A stretch of 64,000 nt of DNA. Source: Bryobacterales bacterium (lineage in GTDB: Bacteria > Acidobacteriota > Terriglobia > Bryobacterales > UBA6623). The stretch covers positions 62,001 to 126,000 of the forward strand of contig JAPPMG010000096.1 of assembly GCA_028819215.1 (NCBI GenBank), given 5' to 3'. The notes under the pieces were generated by a model that was given only the letters and a program-made list of their open reading frames with translations, did no database searches and had not been told where the DNA came from. Every line of letters begins with the position of its first letter. Position 1 is the first letter of the stretch. Positions 42,374 to 51,279 of this stretch are shown here, piece by piece. Made by a program: the position numbers and the translations under genes.

Positions 42374-45151
42374 TCAGGCGGCCGCCTCGAGAGTCAGTCG
42401 GGCCCAAGTCGAATCGGTGCAGTACCTTTGGAACTCGTTGCGGTCGGCGTCAAAGGCCAGCAGGTTCACCCACTGGTTGTGAAACAGGGCCTGCAGGATC
42501 TCGTGCTTGGCGATGATCCCGGAAATCCTCTCCGGCGGTGCGTCGATGACGGCTAGCAGGCGCATCGGTTCGTGGTACCGGCGCGGCCCGTCAATCACGC
42601 CCTGCACTGGCAGGCCGCCCTGCAGGTCGCCTTGGCTGCCCAGCATGACGCCGACCCCGCCCACCACGTTGTGGATCACCTTGCTCCCGCTTCCGTACAC
42701 CCATGGGTCGGCCGAGGAGAAATAGTACTCCATGTTAATCCACTCCCCCACGATGAGCGGAGCGGTCATGATCCGTTCGAGGATGCCTCCGTCAGGGTCG
42801 CTGGCCGGGTCGTAAGAATGCAGGAACACGCGCGCCTCCAGGTCCAGCCCCTTGGTCAGCCAGCGCCTTCCGATCAGAAATGCCGCATTGCTGGAGAGCC
42901 CCCATTCCGGGCGCGGGTTAGCCCAGTCCACGCTGCGTCCGATCGCGTGGAGCACGGCGCGGCGCGCGTTCAGACCACGCGGCACCCCGGGCAGCTTGGC
43001 GATCCGCTCGCTCGCCTGCACCGCGCCGGCCGCGGCCAGGCTCCGTTCCAGTCGGCTGAGCTCGTCCCGGTGGCTCGATGGCACGTCGATCAGGTCGTAG
43101 AAGGAGACGCGGTCGGTGGCGGTATCGTGCTTGGCCGCCACGAACCACACGTCGTCAGGGATCTGCAGGCCGCTCTCGGCTACGGCCCGGCGGACAGCCG
43201 GGTCGTTGGCCATCGTGGTGAACACGCGTGCGTTCGGATCGCCGTGCGCTCCCCCGCAGGCGCCGCAGTTGTAGGCCGCCGCGTACGGGTTGTTGTCGGA
43301 CTCCGAGCCGTGCCCGCACACGACCACCAGCCGTGCCATCGGGTCGGTCAGCCCGATCATCCGCAGGCCGCCCCCAACGAACCCCGCCCTCTCCTCGATC
43401 GTGAATCCGCCAGGCCCGACTGATTCGACCTCGGCCGTCTCCAAGGTAAAGCCGGTCTCCAGCTTGGCTCTGAACCGCCTCCTGAGCAGGGAACGGATCG
43501 CGGCGTAGGGCCGTAGGAACAGGGTCTTGCCGACCAAGGCGATGCTGAACAGGAGGCCAAGCACGTCGACAAGCACGAACGAGCCCAAGGGGTGCTGCTT
43601 CAGGTCGTGGAAGAGCTCGTCTCCGAAGCGCCGCCAGCGCGTGCCGGAGGCATACTTCGCCAGCGGGCGTTCCTCGCCGGGTCGCGGCTCCTCGTCGACT
43701 GCGCGGGGCGGTTTCAGCAACACGGGACACAGCGCCAAGCGGTCAGGGCTGTCGAACGCCTCGTGACTGAAGGGAACGCCGAAGAACCCGGCATAGCCGA
43801 AGGTTTCGAAATTGCCGGAGGCCTCGATATGTCGCCGGAACGGCTCGGAACGGGCATCGATGCAGAAGATCAGCTGCGCGTCCGGCCGGGAACTGGGCAC
43901 CCGCTCCGCCCGGCGGTGTCCCGCTAGCTTGCCCATCAAATGGTCCGCATAGGTGTCTTCGTAGGCCGCCAGCCACACTGGCCCGTGCCGATCCTCGGGA
44001 AAGCGCTCGAGCCAGCCCAGCAGGGTCTTGGCTCCATCGCCGGCCAGCTCGCGGACCTGTTCCGGAGTCAACCCAAGGACCACGGCCAGCTGGTACAGCC
44101 GGCCGACCGCGAGTTGGCGGGCCCCTGCGTCCCCTCCGCGCTCCGCCTGCTCGCGCGCCCAGGCGCGGATGCTGTCCAAGGTGCCGGGCACGCCAAGTTC
44201 CTTGCGGCAGGCGGCCGCGACCAGCTCGACCTCGTAGAACAGCCTCACGGCCAGGTAGTCCACCAAGTCGATGGGGTGCTCGTGCTGGGCCGGGTACTGC
44301 GGGTTTTCGCTCCTCCAGCGCGCGAATCCGGTCCAGCCCGGCAGCTGCGCGAACATGCGCGACTGGTATTCGCCCCATCGTTCCGGAGGGATGCCAAGCC
44401 GCTGCAATCCCGCCTGGATCCACGCCTCGGCGGCATCCGGCAGCGCCTCCACCTTCGCGGCGAAGTCGGGAACCCCCAGGAAACGGCCCGATCGGTCCCG
44501 TCTCGCCAGGTCGCGCCAGCAGCGAAAGAAGCCCTCTTGACGGGAAGGCATGCCCCAGCCGGCCATGCCCTCGTCGAGGAACGAGGCCGACCACTTGATC
44601 ATCTCGTCGTTGATCGAATCCACGACCGGCGAGCCGGCCAGCTCAGCGACCCAGTCGCTGAGAGTTCTCGCCGGCGGCAGGTCCGGCACCCCGTCTTGGT
44701 TGCCACTCCCGTTCTCGGGGCAAGCCTCCGAGGCGGCTGCCAGCAGCTTCGTACTGCCGTCTTCTCTGGCCTGCCAGGCAAGCACCGACGGAGAGGGGGG
44801 CTCGACGCCTTGCGTCAACTGCGCCCAGACAACCTCGTCCGGGTCGAGGGCCCGGCCGCTGACGTGGACGGCCCCTTCGGAAATGTCAGGGCCTAGCCGG
44901 GCCAGAGCCCGGCGCAGGTGTGCGTCCGAGATCCGCCCGGCACGCCGAAAGGCCCGATACTCGCTGCCCGAAAGAAAGCCGGCCCCTCCAATCATCCCAG
45001 CCGCTTCGCGCACGCCTTGGTCGAACGGAAGGTCTTCGTAGCCGCGCACGGGATTGCGGTAAGCGAAGGTCTTCAACGGCCAGATCTGCGCCGCGGGGCG
45101 AGCCGCTTCAAGGACCTGCTCGCGCAGTGCTTGGGATTGGTCGGGACTCAT
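42374..45151 (-). CDS. dabA: DabA-type zinc protein of an inorganic-carbon (DAB) transporter (DUF2309)
   Basis: 925 residues, slightly longer than typical. DabA resembles a beta-carbonic anhydrase and with a NuoL-like partner drives energy-coupled CO2 hydration/bicarbonate accumulation. The predicted zinc and active-site residues are kept: C430 and D432 in LIFCIDARSEPFRRH, H614 in VVCGHGSESDNNP, and C629 in YNCGACGGAHGDPNARV. The N-terminal region has WPLKTFAYRNPVRGYEDLPF and QAEHPIDL-type family features (HEHPIDLVDYL). Only one or two short hydrophobic segments occur (about 522-545), as expected for a peripheral protein. It starts 21 nt after sulP and ends 5 nt before mrpE. Direction of transport and substrate here are inferred. 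Confidence 0.92.
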   Translation of the reverse strand: MSPDQSQALREQVLEAARPAAQIWPLKTFAYRNPVRGYEDLPFDQGVREAAGMIGGAGFLSGSEYRAFRRAGRISDAHLRRALARLGPDISEGAVHVSGRALDPDEVVWAQLTQGVEPPSPSVLAWQAREDGSTKLLAAASEACPENGSGNQDGVPDLPPARTLSDWVAELAGSPVVDSINDEMIKWSASFLDEGMAGWGMPSRQEGFFRCWRDLARRDRSGRFLGVPDFAAKVEALPDAAEAWIQAGLQRLGIPPERWGEYQSRMFAQLPGWTGFARWRSENPQYPAQHEHPIDLVDYLAVRLFYEVELVAAACRKELGVPGTLDSIRAWAREQAERGGDAGARQLAVGRLYQLAVVLGLTPEQVRELAGDGAKTLLGWLERFPEDRHGPVWLAAYEDTYADHLMGKLAGHRRAERVPSSRPDAQLIFCIDARSEPFRRHIEASGNFETFGYAGFFGVPFSHEAFDSPDRLALCPVLLKPPRAVDEEPRPGEERPLAKYASGTRWRRFGDELFHDLKQHPLGSFVLVDVLGLLFSIALVGKTLFLRPYAAIRSLLRRRFRAKLETGFTLETAEVESVGPGGFTIEERAGFVGGGLRMIGLTDPMARLVVVCGHGSESDNNPYAAAYNCGACGGAHGDPNARVFTTMANDPAVRRAVAESGLQIPDDVWFVAAKHDTATDRVSFYDLIDVPSSHRDELSRLERSLAAAGAVQASERIAKLPGVPRGLNARRAVLHAIGRSVDWANPRPEWGLSSNAAFLIGRRWLTKGLDLEARVFLHSYDPASDPDGGILERIMTAPLIVGEWINMEYYFSSADPWVYGSGSKVIHNVVGGVGVMLGSQGDLQGGLPVQGVIDGPRRYHEPMRLLAVIDAPPERISGIIAKHEILQALFHNQWVNLLAFDADRNEFQRYCTDSTWARLTLEAAA

Positions 45152-45172
45152 CGGGGTGCTGGGCCTGGCCGC

Positions 45173-46765
45173 TCAGGACTTCTTCGTACGGGCTGCGGTG
45201 GGATCGTCCGAGAAGGGGTGATGCCCCTCGAGACCCCGGATCTCGAGGCTCGCTCCCTCCTCTTCGAACTCTTTCTCCATTTCGCGCAGCCGATCCATGA
45301 CCGTGTGATCGACGAGCGTCGTCCCCGACAGGTCGACCCGAACCGCAGTCTCTCCCTTGAGGGCTTCAATCCGCTTCTTAAGGCCGATCCAAGTCGAGAA
45401 CACCGCCGAGTCGTTTACCTTAACGGTGGCTCCATCCTCGGAGCGGTCGATGTCGGCCCGAAGCCGGAACAGCGAGGCGACCGGCACGCCGTTCACGAGG
45501 TGGATGAGGACCTTGACCAAGATTCCGATCCCGATCCCTACGAGCAGGTCCGTGGCCAGCACTCCGACAATCGTGGCGACGAAGATGACGAGCTGCTCGC
45601 GGCCCACGTGGTACATGTGCACGAATTCCTTCGGCGAGGCCAGCCGGAAGCCGGTAAAGACGAGCATCGCTCCGAGGGCGGCCAGCGGGATCATGTTGAT
45701 CAGAGCGGGGGCAAGCGCCACGAACACCAGCAGGAACATGCCGTGGTACATGTTCGCGAAACGGGTCTTTGCCCCGTTGTCGATGTTCGCCTTGCTGCGG
45801 ACAATCTCAGAGATCATCGGCAGGCCTCCCACCAACGCCGAGGCCGTGTTCCCTACTCCGATCGCCAGCAGGTCGCCATCGTAATTGGTCTTCCTGCGGT
45901 ACGGGTCGATCTGGTCGACCGCCTTGGCACTGAGCAGCGACTCGAGGCTGCCGATTAACGAGAAGAGGATGATGTACTTAACCCCTGTTGCGGTCGCGAC
46001 ACCGGAGAAGTCCGGGAACGTCAGAGCGCCGAACATATTGGACGGAACGTCGACGAGGAACTCGCGCCCCAGACCGTAGTGCAGCCCTAGCGGCACGGTG
46101 ACCAGCACCACCACGAGCGGTGCCGGTATGGCTCTGAGGCCCGGGATCTTCAGGAACGGATATCCAAACATGATGACCAAGCTGATGATGCCGATCAGGC
46201 CCACTTGGGGATGCATGTCGGTGAAGTAGCTGGGAATCCTAGCCAGCAGCTCAAGCGGCGTCCCCTCCGAGCCGAGCCCCAGCGTGACGGGTAGCTGCTT
46301 GGCGAAGATAATCACGCCGATTGAGGCGAGTAGCCCGTGTACGGCGGCCGGGGGGAAGAACTCGCCCAAGATGCCGGACCGGAACACGCCGAAGAGAATC
46401 TGGATGACGCCTGCGACGACGCCCACGCCCAGGGCCAAGCGGTACGCGTCGATGTCGGCGGCCGGATCGCGGCCCGCGGTGAAGCCGAAGTCTGTCACGC
46501 ACCCGATAGCGATGACGATGAGGCCGGCCGCCGGGCCCTTGATCGTCAGCTCGGAATTGCTAAACACGGTGCCGACGATCCCGCCGATAATTGCGGTGAA
46601 TATCCCTGCTATGGCCGGGTAGCCGCAGGCCAGGGAAATTCCGAGGCAGAGGGGCAGCGCGATGAGGAAGACCAGGAATCCGGACAGCAGGTCAGGTCCC
46701 CAGTAGCGCTTGAAGCCCGATCCGTTTCCTTGCGGAATGTCCCCGGTGTCGACCATAAGAGACAT
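45173..46765 (-). CDS. SulP-family anion transporter (possible bicarbonate transporter) with STAS domain
   Basis: 530 residues from the ATG at 46765; an ATG at 46756 is an alternative start. Ten or more membrane spans include SGFLVFLIALPLCLGISLACGYP, TIKGPAAGLIVI and GSLESLLSAKAVDQIDP, all SulP features. A C-terminal STAS-like domain lies at about 430-505 (TAVRVDLSGTTLVDHTVMDRL). SulP members carry sulfate, bicarbonate (BicA) or other anions. Being first in the operon with dabA and Mrp genes, it is most likely for bicarbonate, but sulfate cannot be excluded. TATCCT lies directly upstream of the first ATG. Confidence 0.9.
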   Translation of the reverse strand: MSLMVDTGDIPQGNGSGFKRYWGPDLLSGFLVFLIALPLCLGISLACGYPAIAGIFTAIIGGIVGTVFSNSELTIKGPAAGLIVIAIGCVTDFGFTAGRDPAADIDAYRLALGVGVVAGVIQILFGVFRSGILGEFFPPAAVHGLLASIGVIIFAKQLPVTLGLGSEGTPLELLARIPSYFTDMHPQVGLIGIISLVIMFGYPFLKIPGLRAIPAPLVVVLVTVPLGLHYGLGREFLVDVPSNMFGALTFPDFSGVATATGVKYIILFSLIGSLESLLSAKAVDQIDPYRRKTNYDGDLLAIGVGNTASALVGGLPMISEIVRSKANIDNGAKTRFANMYHGMFLLVFVALAPALINMIPLAALGAMLVFTGFRLASPKEFVHMYHVGREQLVIFVATIVGVLATDLLVGIGIGILVKVLIHLVNGVPVASLFRLRADIDRSEDGATVKVNDSAVFSTWIGLKKRIEALKGETAVRVDLSGTTLVDHTVMDRLREMEKEFEEEGASLEIRGLEGHHPFSDDPTAARTKKS

Positions 46766-47163
46766 AGGATACCGGATTCGGCGACGCGACCGTCGAGTTG
46801 CGCCGGAAACCGCAGGCATACGCTCCGGGGGCCTGTTCCGCTCGGGCTGGCAGGAGCGTGCCGGTTGAGGTCCGCGTCTCGCAGCCGGACACTGTGCGCC
46901 AGCTCGGAACGGCGCCTTGGCGCGGCGGGTTCTCGCGCGCTGAGCGGCGCATGGCACGAGAGAAGGGCGGTACTGTCGGTGCAGGATACGACGACCGCTT
47001 GCAGCATCGGGCCCAGCATGTTTCTGCGGACCCTCGGCGGTCACAGTTCCCACCGAGACCGCGACCGCTTGGAAGGCCGTCCCTTGCTGCGGCGTTCGAC
47101 CTCCTGCCCGCGCTCGCCGACGAATCTGGACCGAGGCGACGCGGCCGCGAATCGACAGTTGCC
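46766..47163. other. Intergenic stretch upstream of the sulP-dabA-mrp operon
   Basis: 398 bases between the end of the SH3 lipoprotein gene and sulP. It should contain the promoter of the 11-gene operon. A TATCCT hexamer abuts the sulP start (46766-46771, minus strand). I see no gene, tRNA or clear hairpin terminator. Open frames here are GC-driven. Confidence 0.5.
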
Positions 47164-48228
47164 CTAGCGTGGCCGGGGGCTCTCTGGCGGTGAAAATACA
47201 TAGCGCGAACCGAAGCCGCCGGGCGGAACGTGCTGCGGCGCCCCGGCCACAGGTTTCTCGTCCAGTTGGTAGACCCGGTTAGCGATGTAGAAATAGTTCC
47301 GGCCGCGCATCTGGCCGTCGTTGTCTAGCAGAACTTGGATGCCCACGCCGGTTCCGCGCTCGGAGTTGACGTTCGGCCTGACTTCGACGGGCAGGTAGCC
47401 GGTGAGGTTCGAATACTGCCGAATCACGATGTAACGACTCCGTCTGGCGTCCCACCGCAAGACCGACATGCGGTCAAAGTCATGCACTTGCTCGCCCCGG
47501 CTCGATTGGAACCAAAGCCAGGTGGTCTTGGCTTCGCCGCTCGTCTGGTCGGCCACCGATCCGATCGGAAAGTAGGCGACAATCGAGCGACCTTGGGCCA
47601 GCATCGCGACTTCGAGCGGGATGTCGGCATACGCCATGTTCGCGATCAGCCACCCGGTCTGGCCAAGTTTCGGGATCCGCACCAGATACCAATAGTCCAA
47701 GCCGGTCGGCTGGGGCGGTGTCCTGGCGGTGGCTGCGGCTGCCGGCAAGCGATCGACTAGCATCCGATCCAGCATCTCCACGCCTTCGTCCTTTTCCAAC
47801 TGGTAGAAGGTCGGCGCCCAGCGATATGGCTGCGTATGCACGTTGAGCGTGTCCCGGGAGCGGTAGAGCCCTTGGCCCGGCAGCGCAGCAGTCTGGCTCG
47901 TCAGCGCTCGCAGCCCGCGTCGCAGGTTGCTGTCAAGCAGCATTGCCCTCGGGGCCCAGCCCTCTCGGCCATCGATCGTGCGCAGTCTGACAAAGCTCCG
48001 GTGCGTCTCCAAGATCCGGGCGCGCGTGTCGAAGTCTAGGACCCCAACCGCGGGTGCGTCGGGCTCGAGCCCGGAGTACAGCTCTACACGATTGCGGCTG
48101 AATAACGTCTCGTCATCCGCGAGCTCTTGCGACCCCCCGCCGCAACTGGCCAGCGACCACGCGGAGACGACTGCGACGATCGCACGTAGCAACATACGCG
48201 TTCCAAGCCGCGACGAGTCCATCTTCAT
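47164..48228 (-). CDS. Lipoprotein with SH3-like domains
   Basis: About 354 residues from the ATG at 48228 (48222 also possible). A lipoprotein signal ends at the lipobox SLASCGGG. Two bacterial SH3-like segments follow: one around VELYSGLEPDAPAVGVLDFDTRARILETH...GWAPRAML and one starting RDTLNVHTQPYRWAPTFYQL and ending LGQTGWLIANMAY. Such domains bind cell-wall peptides or other proteins. The C-terminal third is a beta-rich domain (VIRQYSNLTGYLPVEV) I do not recognise. It is divergent from the ZIP/CNB gene with 192 bases between. Confidence 0.65.
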   Translation of the reverse strand: MKMDSSRLGTRMLLRAIVAVVSAWSLASCGGGSQELADDETLFSRNRVELYSGLEPDAPAVGVLDFDTRARILETHRSFVRLRTIDGREGWAPRAMLLDSNLRRGLRALTSQTAALPGQGLYRSRDTLNVHTQPYRWAPTFYQLEKDEGVEMLDRMLVDRLPAAAATARTPPQPTGLDYWYLVRIPKLGQTGWLIANMAYADIPLEVAMLAQGRSIVAYFPIGSVADQTSGEAKTTWLWFQSSRGEQVHDFDRMSVLRWDARRSRYIVIRQYSNLTGYLPVEVRPNVNSERGTGVGIQVLLDNDGQMRGRNYFYIANRVYQLDEKPVAGAPQHVPPGGFGSRYVFSPPESPRPR

Positions 48229-48420
48229 GGCGTGGACTACGTGCTGCGCGGCCATCTCGGTGACGGGTGCGCCGCCAACCATGGTAAACCCGCAAGGGCA
48301 GGCCGCGCCGTGGGCTTCGCTGTGGGCGGGGCTATTCTTGAGGAACGGTGGGTTGCGCTCTCCAAGGAGCAGACGCGCTGCATTCCGTTGCTTTGATTGC
48401 GCAGTTGTGAGGTGTTCGCG

Positions 48421-50247
48421 GTGGCGGAGTCTTTGACTCTTTTCGCGTTGTCGATGGGACTTCTGAGCGCATGCTCGCTGCCACTGGGAACGCTGTCGAC
48501 CCTGGTCTGGCGACCTCATGACCGCTCCGTCGGCATCCTAATGGCCTTCGGCGGCGGCGCTCTCCTGGCAGCGCTGACGCTCGATCTGGTCTCCTCCGCG
48601 CTTGCACAGGGGCATTTCCCGTGGCTCGCGGCGGGATGCGTTCTCGGGGGCGGCATGTTCGTCGGGTTGAACAACGTAATCAACCATCACGGGGGCTTCC
48701 TGCGCAAGTCTTCGACCGTGGTGAACTATCTGCGCCGCAGGCGCCGCAAGCGCTTCAGGAAGGCGCTCGGCGAACTGGAGCGGATCGCCATATTTCGCGA
48801 CCTGAAACGACATGACCTCGAAGATCTCGCGTCCGCTGCCATGCACGCCGAATTCGAGACCGGCGCAACCATCTTCAGTGTTGGAGACCCGTCCGACTTC
48901 CTCTATCTGGTCTGGGAAGGAGAGGTGTCGACGACGGATCCGTCGCTACCGAGCGCTACGCCCGCGGTACACCGCACGGGCGGGACTCCCGGGCAGCATG
49001 CCTTCATCACCGGGTCTCCCCACACCAGGCATGCCGTCGCGACGCAGGACGCGCAGGTCTGGATGCTGCCACGAGAGGAATTCCAGAAGGCTGTGGGGCT
49101 TTCGGAGCCGCTCGCTGCCGCAACCGCGAAGCTCATTTCTAGCGACGCTGTCGCCGACTACTTGAAGAATCGCCAAGGACTGACCGGGGAACAGGTCGCT
49201 CGCTGGCGGGAGAGCGCCTTCGCGGGCGTTGCCGCCGGCGTGTTGCCCAACGCCGTCGGCATCGAGCGCCATCGCGACGAGTTTGTCCGCACATCTGCCG
49301 GAATCCGCAGCCTTCCCATCTTTCGCGGACTGTCGCCGACGGATCTGAGCGCTGTCGCCGACCGGCTGTTCTGTGTGCGGTACGAACGGGGCGAGACGAT
49401 CTACCGCCACGGCGAACTGGCGGACCGCCTCTACGTTGTGGCGAGCGGGCAGGCGGCGTTGATTCCCCCGGCGGGACGGGCTCTCCGGCGCATGACCGCG
49501 GAACCGGGCGAGGCGCTCGGCGGCAAGTCGTTCATCACTAACGCACGCCGCTTCTACAGTTCCGTCGCGATCGATGCTACGGAGCTCTGGGTGCTGCGCA
49601 AGTCCGACTTCGACGCATTGATGCGGCGCTATCCGGCGATTTCGGAGAAGGTCAGGGAGTATCTCGAAGGTGTGGAGAACCGGGACTACCTGACGAGTGT
49701 GCGAGGGTCGGCTACGCGGGAAGTGCAGCGTTGGATCAGCCGCGCCACGCGGAACGTCGACAGCGGTCGTCTGATGCCGTCGGTCCCGGACATGGCCGCG
49801 CATGTCAATCTCCACAAGGGCGCGCCGCTGGCCATCTGGCTGGGCATCCTGCTGGACGGCATCCCCGAATCCCTGGTCATCGGCAGCTCGCTGATTCACG
49901 GCCCGGTCAGCTTTTCCCTGATTGCCGGCCTGTTTTTGTCGAACTACCCCGAGGCGTTGTCGAGTTCGGTCGGGATGCAGCAGCAAGGGATGAGTTTCGC
50001 GAGGGTCCTGTTCATGTGGGCCTCGCTGATGGTGCTGACCGGCATCGGGGCGGCGCTCGGCAGCATCTTCTTCGTCGGAGCGGATCCGCACGCCTTCGGC
50101 CTGGTTCAAGGGATTGCCGCCGGCGCGATGCTGACCATGATTGCGCAGACGATGGTGCCCGACGCCTACCTGAAAGCGGGCCCAGTCATTGGCATTGCGA
50201 CGCTGATGGGTTTTCTGGCTGCAATCTTCTTCAAGACCCTTGAATAG
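48421..50247 (+). CDS. ZIP-like metal transporter interrupted by two cyclic-nucleotide-binding-like domains
   Basis: 608 residues from the GTG at 48421, with GAGG 8 nt before it. Three membrane spans lie at about 3-85 (GILMAFGGGALLAALTLDLV is ZIP-like). A very basic linker (LRRRRRKRFRKAL) leads to two cNMP-binding-like beta-barrels at about 118-245 and 300-420. Five more spans follow from about 472. ZIP-type helices 4 and 5 are recognisable as LLDGIPESLVIGSSL (P482-E483) and LFLSNYPEALSSSVGM (P510-E511), though the usual histidines are replaced by Asp/Asn. The second barrel keeps a phosphate-cassette-like GEALGGKSFITNARRF; the first has GQ for GE. Role inferred: ion or metal transport gated by a nucleotide or other ligand. 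I know of no characterised homologue. Confidence 0.75.
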   Translation: MAESLTLFALSMGLLSACSLPLGTLSTLVWRPHDRSVGILMAFGGGALLAALTLDLVSSALAQGHFPWLAAGCVLGGGMFVGLNNVINHHGGFLRKSSTVVNYLRRRRRKRFRKALGELERIAIFRDLKRHDLEDLASAAMHAEFETGATIFSVGDPSDFLYLVWEGEVSTTDPSLPSATPAVHRTGGTPGQHAFITGSPHTRHAVATQDAQVWMLPREEFQKAVGLSEPLAAATAKLISSDAVADYLKNRQGLTGEQVARWRESAFAGVAAGVLPNAVGIERHRDEFVRTSAGIRSLPIFRGLSPTDLSAVADRLFCVRYERGETIYRHGELADRLYVVASGQAALIPPAGRALRRMTAEPGEALGGKSFITNARRFYSSVAIDATELWVLRKSDFDALMRRYPAISEKVREYLEGVENRDYLTSVRGSATREVQRWISRATRNVDSGRLMPSVPDMAAHVNLHKGAPLAIWLGILLDGIPESLVIGSSLIHGPVSFSLIAGLFLSNYPEALSSSVGMQQQGMSFARVLFMWASLMVLTGIGAALGSIFFVGADPHAFGLVQGIAAGAMLTMIAQTMVPDAYLKAGPVIGIATLMGFLAAIFFKTLE

Positions 50248-50388
50248 ACGGATCTGCCAAGCCGTTTCCCGCGGGCCTCGCGGCGCTCCGGCAGAAGAGG
50301 GCCCGTGGTCGGCACGCCCCCCATTTCAGATTGCTCGGCATAAGCCACGGGCAAGAGACGGGCCTAGCGTTGGGCGGTCTCGTGCGCT

Positions 50389-51258
50389 TCACGCCTCTAG
50401 CGGCACCTGTCGCCGTTCCAAGCCTCGTTGTCCCAATCCGAGAACGGTGATCGAATTGACTCCGTGGTTCAGCAAGTACTGTCTCGCCCGCCCGAGGCCG
50501 TAGCCAACCTGCGATGGAGCGTGGCTGTCGTCGCCGAAACAGAAATGCACGCCAGCCTCGGCCGCCAGGCGCACCAGCCAAGGGGAGGGGAACGGTTCTG
50601 GCAATCCTTTGCGCCAAGCCGCCGTGTTGAGGTCGAGGATGCAGGAATGCGACTTCGCGGCCTCGATCGCGGCCTCGGCGGCCCCGCGGATCCTCGGGGT
50701 GCACAGATCGGCGTCTCTCGGCGCATGCAGCTTGGGCAGATCGAGGTGGCCAACGATCTCCGGGCGCACGCTGCGGATCATTTCGTCTACCAGCCGGAAG
50801 TAGCGCTCCATGAGCGGCTCCAGGCCGTCGCACGCGGCCACGGCTTCTCGAAAGTGCTGGGGGGTCTCGTCGATGGGAATGTCGCGGACATGGTGGACCG
50901 ATCCGACGACATAGTCGAACCTGTGCTCGTGTCGCAATGCCAGCATCGATTCGACGTAGCTTGACGTTGGCACGGCTTCGGTTTCGAAGCCGCGCAAGAG
51001 TTCGAGCGAACCGCGCGTCTGGCGCTGGAGCCGCAATGACTCGCGCGAATACGCCTCGAATTCCCTGTGCAGTCGCTCTACTTCGTAGCCCTTGGCGCGT
51101 TCCGAGTCGTACAGGAAGCGGTCGTCCGAACGCGGAGCGTGCTCGGTAACGCCGTAAGTGCTCAGTTCAGCGGCTATGGCCGCATCGGTGATTTCGCGAA
51201 GCGTGCCGCTGGCGTGTTCGCAGAACTCGCCGCTGTGGCCGCCGTGCAGCGACACCAT
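50389..51258 (-). CDS. PHP-domain histidinol-phosphatase (HisJ/HisK-like)
   Basis: 289 residues from the ATG at 51258; a GTG at 51276 is possible. A PHP-type metal-dependent phosphatase: N-terminal VSLHGGHSGEFCEHA (H5 and H8), TYGVTEHAPR, VVGSVHHV, GHLDLPKLH and the C-terminal CFGDDSHAPSQVG give the trinuclear metal site. The spacing fits the HisJ/HisK histidinol-phosphate phosphatase subfamily. It is 40 kb from the his operon. A HAD phosphatase inside that operon is the rival candidate for the same step. The deoxyribosyltransferase-fold gene lies 21 bases upstream on the same strand. Confidence 0.82.
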   Translation of the reverse strand: MVSLHGGHSGEFCEHASGTLREITDAAIAAELSTYGVTEHAPRSDDRFLYDSERAKGYEVERLHREFEAYSRESLRLQRQTRGSLELLRGFETEAVPTSSYVESMLALRHEHRFDYVVGSVHHVRDIPIDETPQHFREAVAACDGLEPLMERYFRLVDEMIRSVRPEIVGHLDLPKLHAPRDADLCTPRIRGAAEAAIEAAKSHSCILDLNTAAWRKGLPEPFPSPWLVRLAAEAGVHFCFGDDSHAPSQVGYGLGRARQYLLNHGVNSITVLGLGQRGLERRQVPLEA

Positions 51259-51279
51259 CCACGCGGGGCTGGCCACGAT

